In this document: positions 25,228 to 35,107 of the stretch, piece by piece
How the letters are laid out: each line of letters opens with the position of its first letter
How positions within the stretch are numbered: position 1 is the first letter of the stretch
From: Mucilaginibacter tundrae
GTDB lineage: Bacteria > Bacteroidota > Bacteroidia > Sphingobacteriales > Sphingobacteriaceae
Length of the DNA: 64,000 bases
Direction: 5' to 3'
Assembly: GCF_013408825.1 (NCBI RefSeq)
Contig: NZ_JACCBZ010000002.1
Span: forward strand, 1-64,000
Translations under genes and position numbers: made by a program
Notes under the pieces: generated by a model
Told to the model about the DNA's origin: nothing
Database searches by the model: none
The model's input: the letters and a program-made list of their open reading frames with translations, nothing else

Positions 25228-27213
25228 ATGGAACTGATTGACCAACAAGTTATCAATGATAACAAAGAGATCTACGCCAAGATTCAAAGTGAACTCTTAA
25301 AGGCCGAATTTGAGATCCTGATAGCTACAGCCTGGTTTACGGACGAGGAGCTATTTAACATTTTGCTGACCAAATTGGCCGAAGGCATTTATATGGAAGT
25401 CATCGTTGCTGATAATCAGGAAAACGAAAAGCTGGATTTTGAATTATTGAGATCAAAAGGAGCCGCTGTTTATAAGATCAAAAGCAATGGTTATGGTGGC
25501 ATGAATCAAAAGTTCTGCGTGATCGATAAGCGTATTGCGCTCCATGGATCTTATAATTGGTCGGTTAATGCGAAAAAGAACAACCAGGAAAGCATCATCA
25601 GCACGGACCACAAGGAAACCGTGGCTGCGCTGATCGATACTTTCAACGAAACTAAGAACCGCATACTTGCACAAAAGGAAAATCACGAAATCGTGCATAC
25701 GGCACCAAGACCGGAACGGCCTAAAGCGATCCCGGTGGAAATTCCTTTAAAAATAGAAGACGAATTTCGTCATATACTGGATTCAATGATCGCTGCTGAA
25801 GTTGGGAGCTTTGACCGGGAAATGTTACGAGATCACGGTTTCGAGCGATGCAAAGCTACCAATGGAGATCACCAGGTACTCGACATGGCTTTAGATACCC
25901 TGTATTCCGTTTTTTTGAACGACATCGATGTTATTGAGGACAAGAAGAAACGCCTGATGACCAAGATTGAAGAGCATCGTATTAAAAATCTGGATAACAT
26001 CGCGAAAAACGGCGAAATTCAAATCAATTTCCTCGAACGGGAAACCGAACTTAGCCAAGCTGATCTGGAAACAAGGAAAACTAACCTGGAAGCGGAGATC
26101 GACGTCACTTCAAAAAACATTGATGAATTAAAGAATACCAAAATACCATTTATAGCTGATAAAAATAGCGAACTGGACCGTCAGATAAAGTCAGCAGAAA
26201 GGGAATTCATTCGTCCCAAATTCAAATGGTTTGACTTCATTCCAACCGCAATCTTTAATGCGGCTTTACTGGTTTACTTGTTCTTCTTCTATTCTTCGGC
26301 AGCTTACATCCTTTTATTCAGTGTAGCCGATGCAAAAGCAGCTGAAGCGCAGGGGATGCCCATAGCTTCCGCACAAATATTTAATCCGGAAGCCGTGACA
26401 AAAGCCCTGCATAAAAGTGGGACTGCTCCCTATTTTATATTTCTATTTGTGTTCATTCCTCTCGCCTTTGCGGTGATGGACCGCTTTGTAACCGGGCGTT
26501 GGGTAGGCCCTTTTAGCTTTATTTTTGGAATTTTTGTACTCGATAGTGCCGTGGCTTTTAAAGTGACACAGGCTGTTTACGATGTCAACTATTCCCGGGG
26601 GAATGTAAACGAACCCTGGCATGCCAGCATGGCTTTTACAGACACCAATTTTTACCTGGTATTTGTTTTTGGTGCAGCAGGCCTGTTTTTGTTCAAGTAT
26701 GCATTCAAAAAGCTGATGCACATTTTTGAGGACCGTGACCCGGACATCGCAACACAGCGCAACCAATTGTTGATCAAACAGCTACGCGGCGAAATAAATG
26801 AAAATGCAGATAAGATCATGGGACTGAAAGAAGAAGCGGCGACTTTGGAAAAAGCAATCATACAGCTAAAAGCCGACATCAAATTGATAGCCCAGGATTT
26901 GGCAACATTACCATTAGCATTGAATCAAAACCTTCAAAAGAAACGCAGCATGATACTGGCAGACTCCAAAATGATAGATGAAGTTGCCGCGATCTATTCC
27001 CAGCATATTCAGTCTGACAACTTACCGATCTCCATTAACGCATTAAAGGACAGGATCAATGTCTTTTTAGAAGGATGGGACGATTTCCTCCATCAGCAAT
27101 ATGCAGTTGTCCTGGCGACGCTTAAAGCCTCCCAGGCCGCAGAAACAGCTAACGCATGGCAAAACGAAAAGATCAATACAAACAAAGTTGATAAACGTGT
27201 AAAAGTGATTTAA
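25228..27213 (+). CDS. PLD-like nuclease domain with membrane helices and coiled coils
   Basis: 661 aa. Residues 1-150 match a single phospholipase-D-like unit: IATAWFTDEELFNILL, then MNQKFCVIDKRIALHGSYNWS and NQESI. In the HKD motif (H-x-K-x4-D) the His is replaced by Asn (N-Q-K-x4-D), so catalysis is doubtful. A coiled coil (about 225-330), hydrophobic helices (about 340-370, 400-420, 425-450, 475-495) and a second coiled coil (about 515-565) follow. The result is a membrane-bound protein with large cytoplasmic parts. The stop abuts the next start (27214). Probable conflict-system component. Confidence 0.7.
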   Translation: MELIDQQVINDNKEIYAKIQSELLKAEFEILIATAWFTDEELFNILLTKLAEGIYMEVIVADNQENEKLDFELLRSKGAAVYKIKSNGYGGMNQKFCVIDKRIALHGSYNWSVNAKKNNQESIISTDHKETVAALIDTFNETKNRILAQKENHEIVHTAPRPERPKAIPVEIPLKIEDEFRHILDSMIAAEVGSFDREMLRDHGFERCKATNGDHQVLDMALDTLYSVFLNDIDVIEDKKKRLMTKIEEHRIKNLDNIAKNGEIQINFLERETELSQADLETRKTNLEAEIDVTSKNIDELKNTKIPFIADKNSELDRQIKSAEREFIRPKFKWFDFIPTAIFNAALLVYLFFFYSSAAYILLFSVADAKAAEAQGMPIASAQIFNPEAVTKALHKSGTAPYFIFLFVFIPLAFAVMDRFVTGRWVGPFSFIFGIFVLDSAVAFKVTQAVYDVNYSRGNVNEPWHASMAFTDTNFYLVFVFGAAGLFLFKYAFKKLMHIFEDRDPDIATQRNQLLIKQLRGEINENADKIMGLKEEAATLEKAIIQLKADIKLIAQDLATLPLALNQNLQKKRSMILADSKMIDEVAAIYSQHIQSDNLPISINALKDRINVFLEGWDDFLHQQYAVVLATLKASQAAETANAWQNEKINTNKVDKRVKVI

Positions 27214-28176
27214 ATGAATAAGCTAATCATCCTGGGACTGCTCGCACTGCTTCCCGTAGTGCCCCCCCCCTCAAAAAAAATGACGATCACGCACTTCAAC
27301 ATTACTTTTGCGCCCGATCTGTCAAATCGCGTAAACCCGAATTTATATAAACGGCCGCTGAATGATGTGGATATTCTGAAAATTATAACTGCTGATCTGT
27401 ATCCATCTATACTGCGTTACAGGCGTTCTGAAAATCAAAAGGATAAATTGCTTATTGATTTCATCAATAAAGGCCTGATCAATCAATACCAGGTTAATAC
27501 AGATAAGCTACTAATCGACTTCGGCAGGTTTAAAAATCAAAACGAGCGTATCAATTATATCATGGACAGAGATCATGTGCAGCGAACCCTGAAACAGGAT
27601 GAAAACGCGATGGTGAATGAATTCAATCATATCAATGCCAAGGCGGCTTGCCAGAATTTCGGTGCGGATGTTTGGACCTATTTTAACCAGGGCGTTGACG
27701 ACCGAATTGTGCTGCAGCCTGAACAACCCATCAGTGACGATGGTGAAACTTATGTCAATGCCTACCGGAACGTATTGATCTTAACCACTGACGGTTACAT
27801 CGAAGCGGGTATATATGATAAAGGCTTTGACTTGAGTAAAAAGCGGATTGATAACTTTCGTACTGCATTTCTGGCATCCGGGCAGACAGATCTCAAGGAG
27901 TTTTTCCAAAAGAATAAACAGTTCCGCATTAATCCGATTCATAATGATCACTTGAAAAACCTGGAAGTATTGGTCATGGAACTCTATGACCGTTCATTAT
28001 CAAAAGCAGGTTCCGCAACTGTCCAGCCAACTGATATGGAGATTATGAAACTCTTCTGGACGGACTGGTTACAGCAGTTGAAGGTAAAACGCTTCGAATT
28101 GCATGCTTGTGCAAATTCAAAAGATGAAGCGGAAAAAGTCATTCTAAATTTCTTAGGCGTCAATAAATCCCAATAA
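27214..28176 (+). CDS. Exported VWA-like protein
   Basis: 320 aa. A short hydrophobic N-terminus (about 1-20) suggests export or membrane anchoring. HFNITFAPDLSNR gives a D-x-S-x-x metal-site start as in von Willebrand A domains, and VLILTTDGYIEAG gives the second metal-ligand loop. The LEVLVMELYDRS strand and helical tail fit a VWA-like fold. It begins directly after the PLD-like stop, so the proteins are made together. The unusual run of Pro/Ser after the signal may be a linker. Function is unknown. Confidence 0.6.
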   Translation: MNKLIILGLLALLPVVPPPSKKMTITHFNITFAPDLSNRVNPNLYKRPLNDVDILKIITADLYPSILRYRRSENQKDKLLIDFINKGLINQYQVNTDKLLIDFGRFKNQNERINYIMDRDHVQRTLKQDENAMVNEFNHINAKAACQNFGADVWTYFNQGVDDRIVLQPEQPISDDGETYVNAYRNVLILTTDGYIEAGIYDKGFDLSKKRIDNFRTAFLASGQTDLKEFFQKNKQFRINPIHNDHLKNLEVLVMELYDRSLSKAGSATVQPTDMEIMKLFWTDWLQQLKVKRFELHACANSKDEAEKVILNFLGVNKSQ

Positions 28177-28194
28177 CCTTTAAATATTACAGCA

Positions 28195-29580
28195 ATGGGC
28201 TGGTCTTATCGCAAATCATTCGGTTCCGGTCCTTTCCGGGTCAACTTTTCTAAAAGTGGCATTAGTTATTCCTTTGGTGTCAAAGGTGCTAGGATCAACA
28301 CCGGTCCCAGAGGAACTTATGTTAATTTAAGTTCACATGGTATCAACTATCGGCGTAAAATTCAAGGCGGAGGCCAGCATCCATCTTTTAGCCCCTCGCA
28401 CTTCACTCCTCACAATTTCCCAATAGCAGCTGAAGAACATCACAATATTGCCTCAGCCGACATTTACCAGCTTTCGGACACGGACTCTAAAGACTTTATC
28501 CGGGAACTGACAGAAAAAGCAGGTAAATCATCCTATGTCTTTTCATTAGGTATTTTTCCGCTGATCGTTTTTCTGCTGGTATTGGCATTCACTTCCTTCA
28601 GCAACAAAACGGTGGTCACCCAACCAGCAAGCGATAGCACACTGGTCAAAGTGACCTCTCCTATTGGGGCATATATCAGGAGAGCTTCTGATGCGAAATC
28701 TACGGTTGTAAGAACTACGACAGTAGATCAAACTTTTATGCTGGCAGACTCGACAAACCGTAAGTGGCTGAAGGTTGCTTTTCATGATTCAGTGGGCTAT
28801 ATCAACCGGCGCTTTGCAGATATTCAACATGTGCATCACGATCAGGTTACCGAAAATCAGGCCGTTACGGCTAATCCATATGCGGGTTATCTATTGATTA
28901 TAGGACTAGTCGTCTTTATTATATGGATCAGGTGGCTGAAGAAATTGGATAAACGGCGGTTCGAAATGGAGTTGCATTATGAGATGGACGAGCAATTCAA
29001 GCAGGTCTATCGGCAGTTTGCTAACCATTTTGCAACATTCTCCCGTTCTGCAAGGATATGGCAATACTTGAATACGCAGCGGACCGGCGATTTAAAACGT
29101 AATGGGGGTGCGGGTAATCTGATCAAAAGGGTTGCTTTGCAGGGTATTTCGGGTAACCAGGTACCGCTACGACATTTTATAACGAATGTATCCATCCCCT
29201 ACCTGAAGCTGAGTAACCTGGAGTTTTATTTTTTGCCGGAGCGATTGCTGGTAAAACGCGGCGGCACTTTTGCAGCAGTATTTTATAAGAATTTGAGAAT
29301 TGGTAGTTCAGTTACCCGGTTTATCGAAGAAGAAAGTGTCGCAGGAGATGCCACAGTGGTGGGGAATACATGGAAGTATATAAATAAAAACGGTGGCCCG
29401 GACCGAAGGTTCAATGATAACAGACAGATCCCGATATGCGCCTATTCCGAGTATACACTGACTTCCGATACAGGGGTTTATGAAGTAATAACAACCTCGA
29501 AACAAGGAGCTATGGACGCATTCGCAGGTTTTCTTGTGCAAATTGGAGATTTGCAAGCAAAAATGGCCATTGACAACTGA
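28195..29580 (+). CDS. DUF4236 - SH3b membrane protein
   Basis: 461 aa. The N-terminus (MGWSYRKSFGSGPFRVNFSK, then SGISYSFGVKGARIN and GPRGTYVNLSSHGINYRRK) is a clear DUF4236 domain. A transmembrane helix (about 118-136) is followed by an SH3b-like module (about 150-205, TSPIGAYIRRASDAKSTVV, KWLKVAFHDSVGYINRR), a second helix (about 228-245) and a cytoplasmic domain of about 210 residues. The SH3b part would face the periplasm. It is the third gene of the PLD-VWA-DUF4236 unit, 18 nt after the VWA gene. Confidence 0.8.
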   Translation: MGWSYRKSFGSGPFRVNFSKSGISYSFGVKGARINTGPRGTYVNLSSHGINYRRKIQGGGQHPSFSPSHFTPHNFPIAAEEHHNIASADIYQLSDTDSKDFIRELTEKAGKSSYVFSLGIFPLIVFLLVLAFTSFSNKTVVTQPASDSTLVKVTSPIGAYIRRASDAKSTVVRTTTVDQTFMLADSTNRKWLKVAFHDSVGYINRRFADIQHVHHDQVTENQAVTANPYAGYLLIIGLVVFIIWIRWLKKLDKRRFEMELHYEMDEQFKQVYRQFANHFATFSRSARIWQYLNTQRTGDLKRNGGAGNLIKRVALQGISGNQVPLRHFITNVSIPYLKLSNLEFYFLPERLLVKRGGTFAAVFYKNLRIGSSVTRFIEEESVAGDATVVGNTWKYINKNGGPDRRFNDNRQIPICAYSEYTLTSDTGVYEVITTSKQGAMDAFAGFLVQIGDLQAKMAIDN

Positions 29581-29647
29581 CAATAAGAAAATCACAATAT
29601 CTACATGCTGATTTTTCAGACAATAGCTTCTGAATAAAATAAACACA

Positions 29648-29663
29648 TTACGGTTTCCCGTAA
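29648..29663. promoter_or_regulatory. Inverted repeat operator candidate, copy 2
   Basis: This is identical over 16 nt to the element at 24830-24845 and likewise precedes a small plus-strand gene (start 29738, 75 nt downstream). Shared placement suggests common control of the DUF3892 unit and this small gene. Confidence 0.5.
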
Positions 29664-29737
29664 GAAACTGGAATTGTAAACTACAACATTTGTATTATTA
29701 TTCTAAAACAAATGTTAAACCTAAAAAAACTATTATT

Positions 29738-29881
29738 ATGAGAAAAATCCAAGCTATTAAACCAGGTCCAAAACCAAAGAAAGAAGATGGATCGGATGAT
29801 AGAAGAAGGCGAGTTGACCCACCGAACCAGCCAAAGTATCCGGATCTAAAACCTCATATACCTAAGCCAAAGGATCGATAA
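29738..29881 (+). CDS. 47-aa Lys/Pro-rich small protein
   Basis: 47 aa from ATG 29738; the longer open frame upstream has no good start. The sequence is very basic and proline-rich (KPGPKPKKEDGSDDRRRRV, then PHIPKPKDR) with no predicted fold, so probably disordered. It follows the second copy of the inverted repeat and precedes the HsdR-N-like gene. No family is recognised. Confidence 0.45.
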   Translation: MRKIQAIKPGPKPKKEDGSDDRRRRVDPPNQPKYPDLKPHIPKPKDR

Positions 29882-29948
29882 ACTTCAAATGGACGACTTT
29901 GATTTAGGGAAAACCAAGGTTAACTAAATGCTATAACCGGACACTATC

Positions 29949-31043
29949 ATGGATTTTAAAGACCAAATATTACAACTCGCAACACGCGTCGAGAAATTAT
30001 TACCACAACTCCAAACTGAGGAAGCAACTAAAAATGCGCTCATTATGCCTTTCATTCAGGCGCTGGGTTATGATGTATTTAACCCTTTTGAAGTAAATCC
30101 AGAATTTATTGCCGACATCGGCATAAAAAAAGGAGAAAAAGTGGATTATGCCATCATAAAAGAGGGTGACCCCACCATTCTCATCGAATGTAAGCATCAC
30201 CTGGAGAAACTGGACCCGCACAATTCACAATTGTTCCGTTATTTCCATACTACCAAGGCGAAGTTCGGCTTATTGACCAATGGGCTAAACTATCGTTTTT
30301 ATACTGATCTGGAAGAAAAGAACAAGATGGACAGCACGCCATTTTTTGAGTTCAATATTACTGAAATCAAGGAAACTGAGGTTGCAGAACTGAAAAAGTT
30401 TCATAAATCCTACTTTGATGTTGAAAGCATCACCAACACCGCAAGTGAATTGAAATACCTCAATGAGCTAAAAAATCTATTAAATAAAGAGTTAATCGCT
30501 CCATCCGATGCATTCATTTCCTTTTTTACAAAGCAGGTTTATCCCGGCGTATTTACCGCAAAGATCAAAGAACAGTTCGGGCCGATCATCAAACGTTCTT
30601 TTAACCTGTTTATCAGCGATGCCATTAATGACAGACTGAAATCTGCACTTAAGCAGGAAAAGCAGATCGATGCTGCTGAAGCCGGCAAACAGGAAGAAAC
30701 CATCGTTGCAGAAACTGCAACAGGCTCCGCCCCTCCTACCGAGGAGGAATTGGAAAGTTTCTATATTGTGAAATCTTTGCTGCGTCAACATGTTACCTCC
30801 AAAAGAATCAATTACCGCAACTCGCAATCCTATTTTGCGATATTACTAGACGATAACAATCGCAAAACGATATGTCGTCTTTATTTAGGAGGATCACGAA
30901 ATCATATGACCATTCCCGATGAAGCAAAAAAAGAAGTGCGTTATGAAATTCCATCCTTGGATGAGATTTACCTATATGGAGAAGCTTTATTCGGCGCTGT
31001 TACACGTTTAGAAAAAAAAGAGAAAGTTTCAAATGAACACTAA
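29949..31043 (+). CDS. HsdR N-terminal-like restriction endonuclease-fold protein
   Basis: 364 aa. Residues 1-150 match the type I restriction enzyme R-subunit N-terminal nuclease fold (HSDR_N_2): TEEATKNALIMPFIQALGYDVF, KVDYAIIKEGDPTILIECKHH. The D...E-C-K motif is the PD-(D/E)xK core. There is no helicase part, so it is a stand-alone member. The C-terminal 110 residues (SFYIVKSLLRQHV, YFAILLDDNNRKTICRLYLGG) resemble a second domain common to these stand-alone proteins. Without a methylase nearby, a host-protective or defence role independent of restriction is likely. Confidence 0.85.
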   Translation: MDFKDQILQLATRVEKLLPQLQTEEATKNALIMPFIQALGYDVFNPFEVNPEFIADIGIKKGEKVDYAIIKEGDPTILIECKHHLEKLDPHNSQLFRYFHTTKAKFGLLTNGLNYRFYTDLEEKNKMDSTPFFEFNITEIKETEVAELKKFHKSYFDVESITNTASELKYLNELKNLLNKELIAPSDAFISFFTKQVYPGVFTAKIKEQFGPIIKRSFNLFISDAINDRLKSALKQEKQIDAAEAGKQEETIVAETATGSAPPTEEELESFYIVKSLLRQHVTSKRINYRNSQSYFAILLDDNNRKTICRLYLGGSRNHMTIPDEAKKEVRYEIPSLDEIYLYGEALFGAVTRLEKKEKVSNEH

Positions 31044-31198
31044 ATCATTAGACGTCATTTAAGCAGCTTTTGTTGTTTGGGGAAACACATAAAGTCCTAA
31101 CTAACCCCTACTTAAAGCAGATATTATCATTTTTTAACAATATTATGAATTTAACTACATAATTATCAGTAGTTTATTTAAGCATAATCTTTAATCTG

Positions 31199-32989
31199 AT
31201 GGCAGACAAAATTCAAAACAGTTTTTACCTACTCAAAGAGCGGGTCATAGAATTCAGGGAAGCAAGTGGCAAACATATCGAAAAACAACTCGACCTTGCC
31301 TATCTCAAAAAACGTTTCAAAACCAAGGGCTACAAAGAGCAGAAGCTGAAACTAATTACGTTCAAGGATTATGATATCAATCTGTTCTACAGACGCAAAC
31401 GCTCCGCTGTCAAATGGAAAGATTTTATAGCCACAATCGCCGACCCGTACGCCGAAATTCTCAAATACCCCGACGCAGTAGCAGAAAGTTTCATCCTAAT
31501 TCTAATCAGCAAAGCCACACAAAAGTTTTTCGCAGTTACCGGAGGCTTCGGACACCTCGATATCCAGGAAATAGCAACAAACGACCTTGGCATTGAAATA
31601 CTTTCACGTATTGTCAAAAAAGAAGATAAAGCCTTGCGGGCAACAAAGGAGCAAAGCTTTACCGGCGGCATACAAGGCGCCATTAAATTTTTCAGAAATG
31701 ATTACAATCTCAACGACAATGAAAATTTTGGGGTCATCTATAATGAGCTTACGGCTTCCATAGATAAATCCAAACTCGTCAATATGTTCGGTTTCTCGAT
31801 ACAAGACCTGCGGTCGAGCAGCACTTGCATCGCTAAGAATTCGTTCTCGTTGAAAAAGTCATTGGATTTTAACGAACTCCTTCGTGTAATTGCTGCCTGT
31901 GAAAAAATTCTAAAAAACAAACCTATCGTGCAGATCAACGCTGTAACGAAAGTCAACAAAACCAACACCGCGTTGATCAGTAGTTTAAATGTCAAACTGG
32001 ATAAGAACGTGTTCGACATTTATCAAAAACCTGCAGCAGCACATAGTATCGAAATAGGGCATAAGGACTTTGAAAAATACTTCCAGGCACAGCGGACGAC
32101 ACTCTCGTTCTGGCATAGCCGAAAATCACATAACGAATCCTTTGACGAACCCATTCGCGATATTCAAGCATTAATAGTAGCCATCCGTAACAAGTTCCCC
32201 AACTTAACAAAAGAAGAATTTGATAAGGTGATCGATCGGGGAATTATCCAAACTGAAGATACCGACGGTAATTCTTTAACCCACGATCCTATCCGTGACC
32301 ATTACTGTACTGAAATAAAACATGGCGGCAAAAGCTATTTCCTGATCGAGAAAGATTGGTACGAGATCAGCGTCACCATGATCGATAGCATCAACGAAAC
32401 CTGTGCTGCTTTTGCAAAAGATAGAGCTTACATAGGGCCGCAAGTGAACAAATGGCTCGCTACTTATACCGACGAAAATAAATATAACGCCTCCTATATC
32501 GGACAAGCGAATACACTGGTGTTTGATAAAATCACCCCAGCTAATATCGAAGTTTGCGATATTGTAAGGTGGGACAATGACAACATCTATCTCTATCACG
32601 TCAAGAAAGGATTCGATAACTCGATGCGCGACCTTTGCAACCAGGTCCTTATCTCCGCGCGAAAAGTCGTGGAGGATTCGAAGATTAAATATGAATTTAT
32701 CGGCCAGCTATATGACAAGTTAGCCAATAATAACGGTAATTCAACCTACATCAAAAACGCAAAAAAACAACTCAATAAAATCACCCGCAAACAATTTATC
32801 GATTTATTTTCCGAGCGAAAGATTGTCTTCATTTTGGCGGTCATGGACACTTCCCGATCGGGCACGCGTACGCTCGTCGATCATATAACCGACTTTGATT
32901 CAAATATTGCCAAGTTTTCGCTTAATGAATTAGCTAAAAGTATGCGAAATCTCGATGCGGCGTTCCAGGTGGTGCAGTTAACGAAGTAG
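31199..32989 (+). CDS. DUF6119 / TIGR04141-type sporadically distributed protein
   Basis: 596 aa. It matches from memory the TIGR04141/DUF6119 family: FYLLKERVIEF near the start, FAVTGGFGHLDIQEIATNDLGIEI with the GxGxxxL motif, LRATKEQSFTGGIQG, and a C-terminal nuclease-like half with KKGFDNSMRDLCNQVLISAR. The family is scattered among bacteria in variable islands and suspected of defence. No signal or membrane helix is seen. Upstream 31044-31198 is AT-rich and probably holds its promoter. It closes the plus-strand defence-like block. Confidence 0.7.
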   Translation: MADKIQNSFYLLKERVIEFREASGKHIEKQLDLAYLKKRFKTKGYKEQKLKLITFKDYDINLFYRRKRSAVKWKDFIATIADPYAEILKYPDAVAESFILILISKATQKFFAVTGGFGHLDIQEIATNDLGIEILSRIVKKEDKALRATKEQSFTGGIQGAIKFFRNDYNLNDNENFGVIYNELTASIDKSKLVNMFGFSIQDLRSSSTCIAKNSFSLKKSLDFNELLRVIAACEKILKNKPIVQINAVTKVNKTNTALISSLNVKLDKNVFDIYQKPAAAHSIEIGHKDFEKYFQAQRTTLSFWHSRKSHNESFDEPIRDIQALIVAIRNKFPNLTKEEFDKVIDRGIIQTEDTDGNSLTHDPIRDHYCTEIKHGGKSYFLIEKDWYEISVTMIDSINETCAAFAKDRAYIGPQVNKWLATYTDENKYNASYIGQANTLVFDKITPANIEVCDIVRWDNDNIYLYHVKKGFDNSMRDLCNQVLISARKVVEDSKIKYEFIGQLYDKLANNNGNSTYIKNAKKQLNKITRKQFIDLFSERKIVFILAVMDTSRSGTRTLVDHITDFDSNIAKFSLNELAKSMRNLDAAFQVVQLTK

Positions 32990-33433
32990 ATTCCCAATCA
33001 AAATATATTTCGGACTTATAATTAGCCACTTCCATAAGCGTACAAGCCACACAGCGGCCGGATGACACTCTCCGCCCGTCCCGGAACACATGATATACTG
33101 TGCTTAATCCCGGCCATCTCTTCACCGACCGCTGGCGATGCCCTTGCTTTTGCTCTAAGACATAATAAAGATTGTTTTCAAATATTCCCCGCCCTGCGAT
33201 TTGCCAAAATCATTTTAACGTCCGCATTAATTTTGGAAGACTGGTCCAAATGGTTCGCCTTTTTATCAACACAAAACCCGATGCCGCCCATTAGATTGAT
33301 GCTTTTCCTAGTGATTTATTAACCTTTACATAAACAATACCGACATCCTCGTTTAAAGACTTAGACAGGAAAAATTTTCAAAAAAATAGCCTATGCTTTC
33401 AACACGAGGCCATTTGTTATTTTAAATATGAAG
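32990..33433. other. Gene-poor junction between cargo and transfer region
   Basis: About 440 bp lie between the DUF6119 gene and the first conjugation-region gene. A plus-strand open frame of 86 codons at 33062-33322 has unlikely composition and no start context. I see no RNA gene or clear repeat. Plus-strand and minus-strand transcripts converge here. Confidence 0.4.
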
Positions 33434-33814
33434 TTAAACCGCAAACAATAAATCTACCGCCAGTTTAAATTTACTGTTCTCACTTTTGCCCTCCGCATAT
33501 TTTATAATACGGTCATTTACAAATAGGACGGTGTAGTCAAAGGAATGAAACAACTGCTCTGAAAATACCTTACTGCTTCTTACCATATTGGTGCGATGCT
33601 TATTGATTAGCTTATCGGCTTGTTCTGCGAGGTTTAACCACATATCAAAAGTCATTAACCCAAAGTCCCACGTCTTGGCATAAGCTTCTCTGTTGGCTTT
33701 AAAATGGGCGCAAACGGCCTGTATATCTTCTAATAGTGCTGGTATTTCATCGGGAAAAAGCTCATGTAATAACTTGGCTTTATCGGTATTGGTTAGCTGA
33801 TTTATTGCTTTCAT
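33434..33814 (-). CDS. Conjugative-element hypothetical protein
   Basis: 126 aa, not assigned to a named family. It is helical and begins MKAINQLTNTDKAKLLHELFPDEIP, with a short aromatic segment near FDMWLNLAEQADKLIN. There is no signal or membrane helix. It is the last gene of a minus-strand set with the DUF932 protein and small genes, an arrangement that recurs in Bacteroidota conjugative elements, so it is probably an element housekeeping gene. Confidence 0.55.
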   Translation of the reverse strand: MKAINQLTNTDKAKLLHELFPDEIPALLEDIQAVCAHFKANREAYAKTWDFGLMTFDMWLNLAEQADKLINKHRTNMVRSSKVFSEQLFHSFDYTVLFVNDRIIKYAEGKSENSKFKLAVDLLFAV

Positions 33815-33860
33815 GATTTTAAGTTTTAAAAGGGCAACCCGTTAAGATTGCCCTGTGTGA

Positions 33861-34922
33861 TTAATTTAATGCCTCGATGCCATGCTTTGAAAACTCTTTA
33901 CACAAGTCAAATGCGGTTTGGCTTCTCTGTAATCCTGTGCCGTACATAATGGATTTAAATTTGCTTTCATCATCCTTGTAATTACGCACATTCTGAAAGT
34001 AGCCTGTAACCGCGTTGTAAGCCCCAAACAAAGTTCCTTTGGTGGTTACCTCCTGTTGCGTTGGGTTAGTTAAAGCGTACTCCATTACACTACTGACCAT
34101 GTTATTATAATTGGTTGATAGTTCGTCTAACTTCCCGCTTTGCAGGTTCTGCAACACTTCTTTGTTCGGTGCCATTGCTACCTGTATTAAGCGTTTAACG
34201 CCATTATCAGTTATGCGTATTTTTGACCAGTTATTAAACACTTCCTCTAATTCGTTGGCTAACAAGTTCGTTACGCCTAATAATTGGTGAGCCTGTTTCA
34301 GCCTATCTACCGCACTGGCGGTATGACGTATTTTAATAGAATGGCTGTGATTGCGTAAAGCTGCATTAAGGGTATTTTGGCAAACTATCCTGATGGGTGT
34401 AAACGCTGCGGTGATACTGCCATAACCATCGTGCGAGGTGGTTAAAAACAAATACTGTTCTATTAAATCGTCCCTACCAATACGGATATAATCAGGCAGT
34501 TTTGCCGTGATAAAAATGCGCTCCCCTTTACCTAATGCTCCTGCGGTTTCATACAAAATGCCGTCCTTACCGCCTACAATGGCATCAAAAAAATCAAAAG
34601 CGTTTTCGTTTTGTACCACTTCGTAATCATTACCCACCACGCCTAATACTTCGTCTGTATCGGTGCGGATGGTGGCGTAAAAGTCGGGCACTTCAATTTC
34701 AGGGATAATAATATCCGTGTCGGGGTCACCCGTGTAGTTTTCAGTATCATAGGTAAAAAGCGGGCGTTTTTCTACATGGTAGTTTAACCCTGCATGTTTT
34801 ATCGCCTCTGCGCTGGTCGGGTAATCGCTGATGATCTGCCCTAAATTGTGCCACGCCTTTTTTTTCACGCTGAAAAAGCTATGCTTTTGCGTTTGCCCGT
34901 TATAATTAATGTTGTGTGCCAT
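33861..34922 (-). CDS. DUF932 phage/plasmid-like protein
   Basis: 353 aa. It is a clear DUF932/TIGR03299 member: KAWHNLGQIISDYPTSAEAI, LFTYDTENY, VLGVVGNDYEVVQNENAFDFFDAI, LYETAGALGKGERIFITAKLP, LFLTTSHDGYGSITAAFTPIRIVCQNTLNAAL. Such proteins are carried by phages, plasmids and ICEs and may act in replication or antidefence; the exact activity is unknown. The start overlaps the end of the upstream 65-aa gene by 17 nt, showing tight operon structure. Confidence 0.9.
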   Translation of the reverse strand: MAHNINYNGQTQKHSFFSVKKKAWHNLGQIISDYPTSAEAIKHAGLNYHVEKRPLFTYDTENYTGDPDTDIIIPEIEVPDFYATIRTDTDEVLGVVGNDYEVVQNENAFDFFDAIVGGKDGILYETAGALGKGERIFITAKLPDYIRIGRDDLIEQYLFLTTSHDGYGSITAAFTPIRIVCQNTLNAALRNHSHSIKIRHTASAVDRLKQAHQLLGVTNLLANELEEVFNNWSKIRITDNGVKRLIQVAMAPNKEVLQNLQSGKLDELSTNYNNMVSSVMEYALTNPTQQEVTTKGTLFGAYNAVTGYFQNVRNYKDDESKFKSIMYGTGLQRSQTAFDLCKEFSKHGIEALN

Positions 34923-35103
34923 AACCGTTTCTGTTTAATGCGTCCTTATTCAGTTCAATAATCTCAGTTTCCAATACTTCTACATTGGCCGTACTGCCAA
35001 TGGTGTATTGACTTTCGGTTTCCAGTTCTTTCATTGCATCCTGTATATTGCGGTGCTTTGTTTGGATAACCACTTTGATAAATAGAAAAATGGTGTCTTT
35101 CAT
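34906..35103 (-). CDS. Small element protein
   Basis: 65 aa. A hydrophobic start (DTIFLFIKVVIQTK) is followed by a helical acidic segment (IQDAMKELETESQYTIG) and ends in QH inside the next gene. It overlaps the DUF932 gene by 17 nt and follows a 42-aa ORF by 4 nt, so all three are translated from one message. Function is unknown. Confidence 0.5.
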   Translation of the reverse strand: MKDTIFLFIKVVIQTKHRNIQDAMKELETESQYTIGSTANVEVLETEIIELNKDALNRNGYGTQH

Positions 35104-35107
35104 TGCC

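Noticed and set aside
33062..33322. 86-codon plus-strand frame
   Set aside because: Unlikely composition and no start context; not annotated as a gene.
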